Position numbers and translations under genes: made by a program. A stretch of DNA of 64,000 nt, from NCBI RefSeq assembly GCF_014805685.1, contig NC_060892.1:2474990-2538989 (forward strand). Reading direction: 5' to 3'. Below, piece by piece: positions 29,177 through 41,365 of this stretch (the stretch's first letter is position 1; the number at the start of each line of letters is the position of its first letter). A model generated the notes under the pieces. The model was given only the letters and a program-made list of their open reading frames with translations, was not told where the DNA came from and did no database searches. The stretch is from Silurus meridionalis (Eukaryota > Chordata > Actinopteri > Siluriformes > Siluridae).

Positions 29177-30591
29177 CTGCTCCAAAATAGCCACTTTCAG
29201 AGCAGGATCATGTGGATCCTGATTGGACTGGATTTTTATCTTTATGGTTTGTTGTTTTTTTAATTGTGGTTCTGGAAATGTAAAAAAACACACAATACAT
29301 GAATGCACAATTACAATTAGATTTTAAAAGCGATGTGTCTGCATTTGAAATTTAATATAACTTTATCTTACTGTACCTACGTAACAGATGAAAGGCATTA
29401 TGTTTGTGCACAATCCATTATCAGCCAGACTGTTATTTAAATAACCACAGTTTTTATCCTTCAAGGCATTATTAGGATTTCCAGACTTCCACGTAGAGAA
29501 TACAGTTTTGTCTATCCACTTCCAGCTGTTTCGAAACAAACCAAACCATGTCCAGTCTGGTACCAGATTCATTATAACTGAGTTTTCTGTTGCATCTCTA
29601 GAACTGGCCAGATCTGTGTAATGCTGTCTGCAGTATTTCTGAGCATCAAGCCATACCATAGTGGCAGGCACAAAAATATACCTCCCATTACCAGTTTTAG
29701 TTTCTAGAAAATAGAAAATAGAAAAATATAGTTTAATGTTTTGTCTCTTAGAAAAAAAACAGGTTATAATATAAAATCTATTTTACCTCTAGTACTGTAT
29801 ATTTATTTATCAGTGCTTTAAATATCATACAAAAATGTTGAAAAGTTGATAAAGACAAACAGTTCCTACATACAGATCAACAAAAAGACAATTTTCCCTA
29901 CTAACAAAATATGAAATGTATGATGTTCATTTACCATCAAAACACACAACGGGGAATCGAGCACTGCATGGAGTATCTATCCACCCTCTAGGGTATATCA
30001 CTGCACAATCATAGTCAGGTGGGGGAAAACTCCAGGCTATAAAACTACCCAGTGGCACATTTCCAAGAGACCAGCTCCAGCTGATGTCCATGTACAGTCC
30101 AATCCAAGCACTGGATTTGAACTGTTTTCCCCGAATTTCATTCTGAATTTGGACCACGTCGTCTTTATTTTGTATAATAGCCAGGTCATGGTAGTTGGCT
30201 TTGCAGTAAGCTTGAGCATCACTCCATGTTTTCCCCTCCTGAATCAGAAAGTACTTACGAGAAACAGACAGGCTTAGAGGGGCGAATCCTGTGGAGAAGA
30301 TTTATTTTTTGTTTTAATTAATTTTCATATTTCCTACATAATCTTTTTACATAAAAAAAAACCTTTGCTATTAAATATATTTATTACATTTTTAATTCTG
30401 TTAATGAAAATGTCTCTCTAAACCCAATAATCTCAATATTTCTTTAACTACACTATATGGGCAAAAGTGTAAGGAAACAAACTTTTAGCCTGTAGTTATC
30501 TTTAGTGCTGTTTCTTATAAATATTAGCATTTGTTGCTGGAATTGGTGGTATAAGCCTGGGTTACCAGAAGATCCAGTGCCTAAACTAGGT

Positions 30592-30639
<48 letters not shown>

Positions 30640-30683
30640 TTCTCACCTGCAACAAACAGGAATATGAACAGATGCTGCTTCAT
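29177..30683 (-). CDS. Secreted tandem C-type lectin domain protein, four open exons, last exon not found
   Basis: Exons on the minus strand: 30683-30647 (start ATG plus a hydrophobic signal peptide rich in Leu, Phe and Ile), 30288-29935 (CTLD1), 29703-29377 (CTLD2) and 29271-29177 (basic tail with KKQQ). Every junction is GT-AG and phases agree (1, 1, 1, 0), giving 271 open codons. CTLD1 has the WIGLY core and paired Cys; CTLD2 has WFGLFRN, WKSGNPNN and the final Cys pair. The sugar-binding EPN/QPD motif is replaced by PPPD in CTLD1 and NPN in CTLD2, so calcium-dependent sugar binding is doubtful. The layout fits the expanded fish family of small mannose-receptor-like lectins with two CTLDs. 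A final coding exon is expected below 29177, but an RTE LINE end lies at 28288-29066 and none is visible. The gene may be functional with a distant last exon, or truncated. Confidence 0.72.
30594..30637. repeat. (CA)n microsatellite in lectin intron 1
   Basis: CA tract next to the signal-exon donor of the open lectin copy. It is orthologous in position to the one at 1805-1835. Confidence 0.95.
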
Positions 30684-30720
30684 CACTCAAATGTTGTCCT
30701 TAAACTCACTGAAACTCCTG

Positions 30721-30740
30721 ATGAATTATATAAATGCAAA
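30721..30740 (-). promoter_or_regulatory. TATA-like box upstream of the lectin signal exon
   Basis: On the minus strand an ATTTATATAATT motif lies about 45 nt before the lectin start codon. The same motif is kept in the decayed copy at 1921-1940. This implies a very short 5'UTR; inferred only. Confidence 0.4.
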
Positions 30741-31093
30741 CACATCACTACATATGATTATATAACTTAGCACAAATCAATTCAGGTTATTTGTAGTGTT
30801 GTTATTATTCCTCTTCGCAGCAATGTGTGAACAGGATTCAGTGTGACTGTTGGTATTATAACAAAATGACTCATTATTAAACCAGAATCAGGGCCCGAGA
30901 GCTCGAGAATGAGAACAAATAATAAACATCATCAGATTAAAAAAAAAAAGAACAGTAACACTACTATAAAGGATTAAAACTATAATACAGTGAGACTGAG
31001 GTATTTTACTTTTTAAAACAAATATATTTAGTCGTTAGGTTGAATATCACACAGCATTATATTTTTTTATGTAACTCCATCAGTGGGCAGGAT

Positions 31094-31449
31094 TCCACAT
31101 AGTGATCTGTAACAATGGATACAGCCTCATTAGGACACGTGGAAATCTCCAAAAATGCTGAGAGAGTTCTTTACAATGACACTGACAGAAAAGTACCACA
31201 GAGTAGGGTTAAAGGCTTTATGCAGTGGTGGAGAGTAATTAACTTGCATTACTGTAAATTAGTATTTTTTTTGTGTACAACATCATTTAAAGTAGTTTTT
31301 AAAATCTGTAATTTTTCTTTTACTTATCTTTTCTTTGAAGTATTGTACTTAAATACATAAATCATATCTGTTACTGAGTAAAAAGAATAATTAAAATAAA
31401 GATAATGCAATAGGATAAAAAATACATTGCTAATTTTGGTTAGCACCAG
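31094..31449. other. Unassigned, possible DNA-transposon remnant
   Basis: Starts where the lectin paralogs stop matching (31093). The part from GCAGTGGTGGAGAGTAA (about 31220) resembles a common fish TIR repeat. Confidence 0.35.
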
Positions 31450-32226
31450 GGTTGAAAATGTCACTGTGACCTTCAGAGACTCTCTTTTAGCTTAAAAACT
31501 AAACTGTGTATTTGCCTTTTTTCAGACAAAATGGCACATGCAAACCACTCCATCCATTTGTCCAAAATCTTTACGTAATACAGTGCATCCAGAATGTTTT
31601 CATAGCACCTCAATTTTTTTCACATTTTATGTTACAGCCTTATTTTAAAATGGATTTAATTAAATATTTTGCTCCAAATTCTACAAACAATACACCACAA
31701 CAGCACAACATGAAACTTTTTCATCCTTTGCAAATGTATACATAAGTATTCACAGCCTTTGCCATGATACAAATTTAGCATTTTGTCTTTTGTCTATAGA
31801 CCTCTGAGACAGGACTGTATTGAGGCACAGATCTGGGGAAGGGTACAGAAAAATTGAAGCATTGAAGAGCCCAGTGAGCACAGTGGCCTCCATCATTGGT
31901 ACATGGACGGAGTTTGGAACCACCAGGACTCTTCGTAGAGCTGAGCCACCCGGCCACATTTATTTGATTGGGGGAGAAGGGCTTTAAAATAATTCCAGGG
32001 TTTCTTTGTGGATAGAAGAGAACCTTCCAAAAGAACAACCATTTCTTCAGTACAGATCTTCAGTACAGTTCTTCAAAATATCAAACACACTTCTATCACA
32101 TTGTCTTAATGGGTTATTGTTTGTAAAATTTTGAGGAAAATATAGAATATAATACATTTTGGAATAATGCTATAACATAACAAAATGTGAAAAAAGTGAA
32201 GCTCTGTGAATACTTTCCATATGCAT
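31450..32226 (+). mobile_element. D block plus internally deleted Tc1-A (31583-32226)
   Basis: The ~100-bp D block starts near 31458. Tc1-A then begins CAGTGCATCCAGAATG after a TA and ends TTCCATATGCATTA. Most of the transposase is deleted. Confidence 0.65.
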
Positions 32227-32460
32227 TAAGAATTTTGCTTTTTTCAACCTGAGCAAATGAGGATTCAGACATACAAATGATCTCTGAAGGTCACTCTGAT
32301 GTTTCTGTGGTGACTAAATGCTTTTAAAATGTGGTTTTAGAGGGACCATTGAGAGCATCCTGAGCAGCTGCATCACTGCCTGGTTCACAAGACCCTACCA
32401 CGGATAGTGAGGACCAAAAACATCATTGAAGTCTCTCTCCCCTCTATCACGGACATTTGC
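32227..32460 (+). repeat. D-unit spacer with LINE scrap
   Basis: Contains ATCCTGAGCAGCTGCATCAC and CTCTCTCCCCTCTATCACGG, the end of a LINE reverse-transcriptase region. Shared in part with 22200-22310. Confidence 0.6.
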
Positions 32461-33477
32461 ACCACACACCCCTGACTGGAACATGGCTGGACAGGCCACC
32501 CTATACACACTGTTACACATTTTACACACAACACACACTGTAACACGCTCTACACACACACACACTGTGCTTATGAACTATTTTTGTCTATAAGCATTCC
32601 TACTGACAAAATCAAGCACAACCAAACTTAAATGTTGCAGTTCCTACAGTGTAATAGGTGAAGGACTAAAACTGAATTAAAAGCAAATGATGTTATGAAA
32701 CAGCTTATGTTAGAGTAGTGTATTAGAAGAGAGTGAAAATGTCTGAGTAATGGATGCTTGTCACTGTGACCTTCAGAGACTCTGTTTTAGCTTGAAATTG
32801 AACTGTGTATTTGCCTTTTTTCATACAAAATTGAAATGCAAACTATCCCATCCCTTTGTCCAAAACCTCTAATAGAAGGTAACACAATCTACACACACTG
32901 TGCTTATGGGCTGTTTGTTCTGTTTCCAATCCATAAGCATTCTCTTTTAGAAAATCAAGCACAATAAATAAATAGCACTATAAAGTAATATGTGGAGGAC
33001 TTGAACTAATTAAAGCTTAATGATGAATGTTGTGTGTTATTAGGTTTAATATTAATACCAAATAGAACTAATTTGAGACTTACCATTTAAAAGGATTGTA
33101 CAATTATATGAGCAGTTGAATATTAGGGCCTTGCTCATGGGCCCATCAGAGGCAGCAGGATTTGAACTCAGTCAGAAGGCCAATAGATGTGTTAAAGTTT
33201 ACAAACATTTTGTTGTCTGAATATTAGCCGTTTATATTTCCTAATAGGAAACATTTCTCATAATTAATTGTTAAGAAACAGTCTTTAAGTATTGTATTAG
33301 AAGGTTAGCAGATGCATTTACATTTCTGGGTAATGGTTGTTTTGTGACTGTGATCTTCAGAGACTTTTGGTTTGACACTGAACCGTGTGCCTTTTCATAC
33401 AAAATGACTCATGCAAACCTATGCAATGCTTTTTCAATGTGGTAGTACACAAATACAATGTGATCCACAGATTAATA
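32461..33477 (+). repeat. Low-copy repeat D, copy 3, left part
   Basis: Matches 12471-13610 with two ~100-bp blocks (about 32759 and 33343). It breaks at a TA where a Tc1-like element is inserted, and continues at 41716. Confidence 0.75.
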
Positions 33478-33868
33478 CAGACCTGATTCCAAAAAAGTTG
33501 GGACACTGTACAAATTGTGAATAAAAAAGGAATAATTTACAAATCTCATAAACTTATATTTTATTCACAATAGAATATAGATAAAATATCAAATGTTTAA
33601 ATTGAGAAAATTTATCATTTTAAGGGAAAAATAAGTTGATTTTAAATTTCATGGCATCAACAAATCTCAAAAGGTCATGTTTACCACTGTGTGGCATCTC
33701 CTCTGTTTTTAATACCAGTCTGCAAACGTCTGGGGACTGAGGAGACAAGCTGCTCAAGATTAGGAATAGCAATGTTGTCCCATTCTTGTCTAATACAGGC
33801 TTCTAGTTGCTCAACTGTCTTAGGTCTTCTTTGTCGCATCTTCCTCTTTATGATGTGCCAAATGTTTT

Positions 33869-34293
33869 CTATGGGTGAAAGATCTGGACTGCAGGCTGGC
33901 CATATAAGTACCCGGATCCTTCTTCTACACAGCCATTATGTTGTAATTGATCCAGTATGTGGTCTGCCATTGCCATGCTGGAAAATGCAAGCATATGTTG
34001 TTCTAGAACTTGGATATACCTTTCAGCATTGATGGTGCCTTTCAGATGTGTAAACTGCCCATGCCACATGCACTTATGCAACCCCATACCATCAAAGATG
34101 CAGGCTTCTGAACTGAGCGCTGATAACAACTTGGGTTGTCCTTATCCTCTTTAGTCAGGATGACATGGCATCCCAGTTTTCCAAAAATAACTTTTTGAAA
34201 TTTTGATTCGTCTGACCACAGAACAAATTTCCACTTTGCCACAGTCCATTTTAAATGAGCCTTACATTTACATTTGCAGCATTTAGCAGACAC
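33869..34293 (-). pseudogene. Tc1-B transposase, C-terminal catalytic part
   Basis: The minus strand shows [20 protein letters not shown] (first catalytic Asp), LMVWGCIS and downstream DGMGLHK-like residues. It ends by frameshift near 33890. Confidence 0.75.
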
Positions 34294-34394
34294 CCTTATC
34301 CAGAGCGACGTACAAAAGTGCTTTGAGTCTCTAGTATTGAATAAATCTACACTAGTACGCCAGATTACAAACTTAATATAAATATGATATCCAA

Positions 34395-36080
34395 GTCAAG
34401 TCAAGTTTATTTCTATAGCGCTTTTCACAACAGACATTGTCTCAAAGCAGCTTTACAGAAATCAACACTTAAGGTGAATGATGTGTGTTTATCCCTGATG
34501 AGCAGTCGTGGCGACTGTGGAAAGGAAAAACTCCCTTAGATGACATGAGGAAGAAACCTTGAGAGGAACCAGACTCAAAAGGGGAACCCATCCTCATTTC
34601 GGTGACATCAAGAGTGTAATTATAGTCTTTAAGCAATACAGAACACTGGAGAGTGAGAACTAACATGAGCACTGGAGTGTAAGATTATAAGTAATGTTCT
34701 TACTACAGTAGTATACAGTCATTTGTGGTTATAAAACTAGAAGCTACTGAGCAACTCATAAAATAGCTCAACATTTGCGATCATCACAGATCCAACACCA
34801 GCTTCTCCATGCCAGAGCCTTTAAACACTCCAGGAGGCCCAATGTCAAAACTCCACACATGAAGTGGGATCCAGCTGGCACGTCTCTGGGTGGTACAGAA
34901 GGTTTGTGAGTTCCGCATCTATTTCTTTAAAGGTCCACAATCTTCATGAGGTGGGACGTGACTGGAGCTGGCCAAACCTCAGGATGCCTCAGGATGGGAG
35001 AGAAAGAGCAGTGGGAGAAAAATTAGCGTATCTGCTGTTCATGATATTAACAGCACAAGTTGATAATGTGCATTTGATCAGATGTTCTGGAGCACAAGGT
35101 TATGATATGTGATGTGTGTTTATGTGTAGGCTTTGCTAAAAAGATAAGTTTTTAAATTTCACTTAAACTGGGAGAGTGTGTCTGAGCCCTGAACACTGTC
35201 AGGAAGACTATTCCAAAGTTTAGGAGCTAAATGTGAGAATGATCTATAAATCTTTAGTGGACTTTGCTATTCTAGGAACTACTAGAGGTCCAGAGTCTTG
35301 GGATCTCAAGGAGCGTGATGGATTGTAGCGTGTTAAAAGACTGGATAGGTACATGGGAGCTAAACCATTTAGTGTTTTATAAGTAAGAAGCACTAGTTTG
35401 TAGTCGATTCGAAAAATTAACAGGTAGCCAGTGTAGGGACGATAGGATTGGGGTTTATGATCATATTTCCTTGACCTTGTGAGAACTCTGGCTGCCGCAT
35501 TTTGAACTAACTGAAGCTTGTTTATTAATGATGCAGGACATCCACCTAGTAATGCATTACAATAGTCTATTCTGGAGGTCATGAACGCATGGACAAGTTT
35601 CTCTGTATCAGATATAGATAAAATGTTTCTTAGCTTAGAAATATTTCTAAGGTGAAAGAAGCCTGTTTTTGTAACTTGGTTGATATGATTTTTGAGAGAC
35701 AAGTTTCTGTTAAAGATAACTCAGGTCTTTTACCGTTGAACTAGTAGTTACATAACATCCCTCTAAATGCAGGTTGAAATGCGGGAGCTTCTGTGTACTA
35801 ATTTTTGGGTCGATGAGCAAAATCTCTGTCTTATAAGAATTTAATAGTAGAAAGTTATGGGTCATCCAGTCTTTTAGTTTATTAATACACTCAGTTATCA
35901 GAGCCAATTGTGCTGTATCACCTGGTTTTGATGAGATATATAGCTGGGTATCATCAGCATAACAGTGAAAGCTAATTCCATGCCTTCTAATAATATTTCC
36001 TAAGAGAAGCATGTATATTGTGGAAAGCAGGGGTCCTAGAACTGAACCCTGTGGCACGCCATAATTTACTAGCAATAACC
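34395..36080 (-). mobile_element. L2 LINE, 3' half
   Basis: The minus strand has [47 protein letters not shown] and the L2 3' end (complement of GCTGCTTTGAGACAATG at about 34435). It is continuous with 38756-39560 once the RTE insertion is removed. Confidence 0.88.
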
Positions 36081-36719
36081 TACTGTAGAAGAGTGGAGGT
36101 TCGGGTTGGTACTTGGAATGTTGGTACTATGAATGGTAAAGGGAGAGAGAGAGCTGATATGATGGAGAGGAGAAAGGTAGATATGTTGTGTGTTCAGGAG
36201 ACCAAGTGGAAAGGGAGTAAGGCCAGGAACATTGGAGGTGGGTTTAAACTGTTTTATCATGGTGTGGATGGGAAGAGAAATGGTGTAGGGGTGATTCTGA
36301 AGGAAGAGTACAGTAAGAGTGTTGTGGAGGTGAAGAGAGTTTCTGATAGGGTGATGAACATGAAGCTGGGAGTTGAAGGGATGATGATAAATGTCATCAG
36401 TGCCTATGCTCCACAAGTTGGCTGTGAGATGGAGGAGAAGGAAAGATTCTGGAGTGAATTAGATGAAGTGGTAGATGGTGTTCCTAGGAATGAACGATTA
36501 GTGATTGGGGCAGACTTTAATGGGCATGTAGGTGAAGGGAACAGAGGTGATGAGGAGATGATGGGTAGGTATGGTTTTAAGGAGAGGAATGTGGAAGGGC
36601 AGATGGTGGAAGATTTTGCTAAAAGGATGGAAATGGCAGTGGTGAATATGTATTTTAAGAAGAAGGAGGATCATAGGGTGACGTATAAGAGTGGAGGAAG
36701 GTGCACACAGGTGGACTAG
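36018..36719 (+). pseudogene. RTE apurinic endonuclease domain
   Basis: Endonuclease-exonuclease-phosphatase fold. Visible motifs are [14 protein letters not shown] (about 36100), VQETKWKG, VISAYAPQ and IGADFNGHVG. The frame ends early at 36719 before the linker. The RTE-derived part begins near 36081; the preceding codons belong to the L2. Confidence 0.85.
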
Positions 36720-38755
36720 GTTCTATGCAGGAGATGCAACCTGAAGGAGATTGGAGACTGTAAAGTGTTGGTGGGGGACAGTATAGCTAAACAGCATCGG
36801 ATTGTGGTCTGTAGGATGGTTTTGGAGGCGAAGAAGAGGAGGAGAGTGAGGACTGAAAGAAGAATAAGATGGTGGAAACTAATTGAGGAAGAGTGTAGTG
36901 TGAGGTTCAGGGAAGAGGTCAGACAGGGGCTCGGTGGTGGTGAAGAGGTGTTGGATAAATGAGTAACTACTGCAGGAGTGATGACGGAGGCACCTAGAAA
37001 AGTATGTGGTGTGACATCTGGAAATAGAAAGGAAGACAAAGAGACGTGGTGGTGGAATGAGGAAGTGCAGGAGAGCATTAGGAGAAAAAGGTTGGCAAAA
37101 CAGAAGTGGGATTGACAGAGTGATGAGAAAAGTAGGCAGGAGTACAAGGAGATGCAGCAGCAGGTAAAGAGGGACGTGGCGAAAGCCAAGAAAAAGGCAT
37201 ATCAGGAGTTTTATGAGAGGTTGGACACTAAGGGAGGAGAAAAGGATTTGTACCGATTGGCCAGGCAGAGGAACCGAGCTGGGAAGGATGTACTGCAACT
37301 TAGAGCAATAAAGGATGGAGATGGAAATGTGTTGATTAGTGAGGAGAGTGTGTTGAGAAGGTGGAGGGAGTATTTTGAGCAGCTGATGAATGTGGAAAAT
37401 CGGAGAGAGAGAAGGTTGGATGATGTGGAGTTGGTGAAGCAGGATGTGGATAGGATTAGTAAGGAGGAAGTGAGAGCAGCGATTAAAAGGATGAAGAGCG
37501 GAAAGTCGGTTGGACCAGATGACATACCTGTAGAAGCATGGAGATGTTTAGGAGAGATGGCAGTGGAGTTTTTAACCAGATTGTTTAACAAGATTCTGGA
37601 AGGTGGGAGGATGCCTGAGGAATGGAGAAGGAGTGTGCTGGTACCGATCTTTAAGCATAAGGGAGATGTGCAGACCTGAAGTTATGGGAAAGAGTAGTAA
37701 AAGCCAGGCTGAGAGAAGAGGTGACCATCTGTGAGCAACAGTATGGTTTCATGCCGAGGAAGAGCACCACAGATGCCTTATTTGCTTTTAGGATGTTGAT
37801 GGAGAAGTATAGAGAAGGACAGAAGGAATTGCATTGTGTATTTGTGGATTTAGAGAAAGCCTACAACAGAGTGCCAAGAGAGGAGTTGTGGTATTGTATG
37901 AGGAAGTCAGGTGTGTCAAAGAAGTATGTGAGGATGGTGCAGGACATGTATGAGGACAGTGTGACACCAGTGAAGTGTGCGGTAGGAACGACAGACTGGT
38001 TCAGGGTGAAGGTTGGACTGCATCAAGGATCGGCCCTGAGCCCATTCCTGTTTGCAGTGGTGATGGACGAGGTCAGACAGGAGTCTTCCTGGACTATGAT
38101 GTTTGTGGATGATATTGTGATTTGTGGTGAGAGTAGTGAGCAGGTTGAGAAGAGCCTGGAGAGGTGGAGGTATGCGCTGGAAAAGAAGGGGATGAAAATC
38201 AGTAGGAGTAAGACAGAGTACATGTGTGTGAATGAAAGGGAGGGCAGTGGAGTGGTGCGGTTGCAGGGAGAACCTGCAGGTACCTGGGGTCAACAGTGCA
38301 AAGTAATGGAGAGTGTGTTAGAGAAGTAAAGAAAAGAGTGCAGGCAGGGTGGAGTGGGTGGAGAAGAGTGATAGTGATTTGTGATAGAAGAGTATCTGCA
38401 AGAATGAAAGGGAAAGTTTATAGGACTGTGGTGAGACCTGCGATGTTGTATGGTTTAGAGACAGTGGCATTGAGTAAAAGACAGGAGGCGGAGCTGGAGG
38501 TAGCAGAACTAAAGTTGTTAAGGTTTTCATTGGGAGTGACGACGATGGACAAGATTAGCAATGAGTTTATTAGAGGGACAGCCATGTAGGATGTTTTGGT
38601 GACAAGGTGAGGGAGGCGAGATTGAGATGGTTTGGACATGTGCAGAGGAGGGACATGAATTATATTGGTAGAAGAATGCTGAGGATGGAGCCACCAGGTA
38701 GCGTGGTGACCTCTAATGGGAGCAGCCAAAGAAGAAGAAGAAGAAGAAGAAGAAC
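36081..38755 (+). mobile_element. RTE-clade LINE, nearly full, (GAA)n tail
   Basis: Order: AP-endonuclease (36085-36719), linker, reverse transcriptase (37152-38329), C-terminal segment, 3' tail of GAA repeats at 38732-38755. It interrupts the L2 on the opposite strand. No clear target duplication was found. Confidence 0.9.
37152..38329 (+). pseudogene. RTE reverse transcriptase in two frames
   Basis: The first frame (37152-37679) has KSVGPDDIPVEAW. The second (37721-38329) has QQYGFMPRKSTTDALF, VFVDLEKAYNRVP, LHQGSALSPFLF and FVDDIVI (catalytic Asp pair). A break near 37675 separates them. The C-terminal part continues out of frame to about 38580. Confidence 0.9.
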
Positions 38756-39560
38756 ATGGATAGCTCTCATTTAAGTCTACAAATCATGATCTATAGTGTT
38801 GAATGCAGCACTGAGATCTAGTAAAAAAGATGAAGCCTTGGTCTGAAGCTAAAAACAAGTCATTAGTGATTTTAACTAGAGCTGTTTCTGTGCTATGATG
38901 GAGCCTGAAACCTGACTGAAACTCTTCAAAGATATTGTTCTCCTGTATTTAGGAACAGAACTGGGCAGCGACAATCTTTTCTAAATTCCTAGACATAAAT
39001 GGGAGATTTGAAATGTGTCTGTAATTTCATAGCGTGTTTGGATCCAAATTAGGTTTCTTAATGAGGAGCTTAATAACTGCTAACTTGAGGGATTTAGGGA
39101 CGTGACCTAAAGATAGTGAGGAGTTAATAATATTGAGAAGAGGCTCACCAGCTGTATGTAACACTTCCTTTAATGGGTTATTTGGAATGGGATCTAACTG
39201 ACATGTTGATTTGGCTTTAGTAATAACATCATACAGCTCTTCCTGTCCTATACATGTAAAGCAGTGTAGTTGTGGAGTTTAAGGTGAGATTGTGTCAGGA
39301 GATGCTGTCAGAGATTGGACCACCACAATTGTTTTTCTACTATAAATTTTTTCAGTGAAGAAATTCATAAAGTCCTCACTACTAAACTGTGATGGAACAC
39401 ATTTTTCTGATACCTGATTTGTTGTTAATAGCTACTGTACAGAAAAGGAACCTGGTATTGTTTTTGTTGTTTTCTATTAGTTTGCTCAGGTGTTTACTCT
39501 AGCAGCTTTTAGTGCCTGTCTGTAGCTTTGCCTGTAATATCTATTACAGTAGCATTCCTG
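38756..39560 (-). mobile_element. L2 LINE, 5' part of reverse transcriptase
   Basis: The minus strand shows [17 protein letters not shown] and a preceding LIKKPNLDPN stretch with stops; it connects to 36080. Confidence 0.8.
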
Positions 39561-39572
39561 TGTGATTGTCTG

Positions 39573-41129
39573 GCGGATCTGAACCACGAGGAATGGCATC
39601 GAACTTCCGGGAGAAATCCATCGCGGCCGAAATCGCGGGAGGGCGATTCCGCTTACGGTTATGGTCGGTTCTTCTGTCAGGTGGATGACGTGGAAGCGGA
39701 AATAACTCAATCATAGTCTTTATTTAATCAGTTCAACCCAAAAACATTCACAGTTGCCGTGGCGAGAAATAACCAAAGAATATCCGCTTGAGACGAGTAA
39801 TCCACAACGAAACTTAGAGTTTGAAAACGAAAGTAAAGCTGCAACGGCAAAGAGTAATCCTACACATAGAAACAGAGTCTGGAGACAGAACCAGTGGGAA
39901 GGCTGGCGGTCGCGGGAACATGAGATGATCAGCAAGACAATACAAGAACCAACAGCCTGTGACTCGAGAACATGAGTTTATATAGTCTAATCCATAATGA
40001 GTCACAGCTGTCAGTGATCATGGCAGGCACGGGATAACGAAGCCGAGCCCAGCCCAGCCACACAGTCCCCAAGAGAGCTCAGCCCCGTTCCAGAACGAAG
40101 CCGAGCACCTTGGAGAATCCTGGGACACGCGCCTTGAAGAACCCGGGAACAGAGCTGCGTGCTCTGAAGAACCATGGAACGAAGCCGAGCACCTTGGAGA
40201 ATCCTTGGCCAGAGCCGCGTGCCTTGAAGAACCTTGGGACGGAGCACTTTCCTCCTTGAGGGGACTGTTGTGGAGATCCGCCACCTCCATCCCACACATC
40301 CCCAGAAGAAGCCAGATGAATATGGCGAGTGAGCCAAAATTGCCCCCTTTGGCACTCCATAATCTGCTGGTTTTGGAGAGAGCGTCCCCAGACAGGAGGG
40401 AAACACAGAAGGCAATCTTGGCTCATTCGGAGGAAAACTGGGAAAAATTTTCCTCCACATACTCGACGATGCTCCTCAGGAATCTGCCCAGTTTGCTGCT
40501 CTCTCCGGAAAAACGAGCCAGGAATCTCTTTGCGCTCGCTGAGGGGCATGGCGCACCGCGCTTGCATGATCCGGTGTCAGTGGATCTGAACCACGAGGAA
40601 CGCATCGAACTTCCGGAGAAATCCATCACGGCCGAAATCGCGGGAGGGCGATTCCGCTTACGGTTATGGTCGGTTCTTCTGTCAGGTGGATGACGCGGAA
40701 GCGGAAATAACTCAATCATAGTCTTTATTTAATCAGTTCAACCCAAAAAACACTCACAGTCGCCGTGGTGAGAAATAACCAAAGAATATCCGCTCGAGAT
40801 GGGTAATCCACAACGAAACTTACAGTTCGAAAATAAAAGTAAAGCTGCAACGACAAAGAGTAATCCTACACATAGAAACAGAGTCTGGCGACAGAACCAG
40901 CAGGAAGGCTGGCGGTCGCGGGAACATGAGATGATCAAGACAATACAAGAACCGACAGCCTGTGACTTGAGAACATGAGTTTATATAGTCTAATCCATAT
41001 TGAGCCACAGCTGTCGGTGATCATGGCAGGCACGGGATAACAAGGCAGCGTGACAACTACCGAGGGGGGCGTGGCAGGGGAAATCTCTGACAGCGGCCGA
41101 GGGAGGCGTGGCAGGGGGGATCCCTGACA
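39573..41129 (-). mobile_element. Rearranged gypsy remnant: LTR, gag start, partial LTR, gag start
   Basis: On the minus strand: full LTR 41129-40687 (TGTCAGG...CTGACA), gag start (MDFSGSSMRSSWFRST), a gag remnant with a repeat-rich stretch (40240-40050), a partial LTR (about 40040-39680), and the same gag start again (39677-39573). An element with only two LTRs should not repeat its gag start. Confidence 0.7.
40040..40245. repeat. Minisatellite in gypsy gag remnant
   Basis: Imperfect repeats of about 35 bp around CGAAGCCGAGCACCTTGG and CCTTGAAGAACC. Reading frames here are repeat artefacts. Confidence 0.65.
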
Positions 41130-41365
41130 GTAATGCAGTACCGTCTAAGGGCCCGAAGATCACGGGCATCCAGTATGGTTTTCCAGCCTTGACACTTACG
41201 CACAAAGATTTTTCCAGATTTACTGAATCTTTGGATGATATTGTGCACTGTAGATGATAACTTCAATCTCTTTGCAATTTTTCTCTGAGAAACTCCTTTA
41301 TGATATTGCTCCACTATTTTTTGCGGCAGCATTGGGGGAATTGGTGATCCTCTGCTCATTTTGAC
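41130..41365 (-). pseudogene. Tc1-B transposase, N-terminal part
   Basis: The minus strand begins MSRGSPIPPMLPQKIVEQYH and continues with a helix-turn-helix (KRLKLSSTVHNIIQRF). It ends at the nested LTR boundary at 41130. Confidence 0.75.

Noticed and set aside
40018..40693. Long overlapping frames on both strands
   Set aside because: Produced by the ~35-bp minisatellite in a gypsy remnant.
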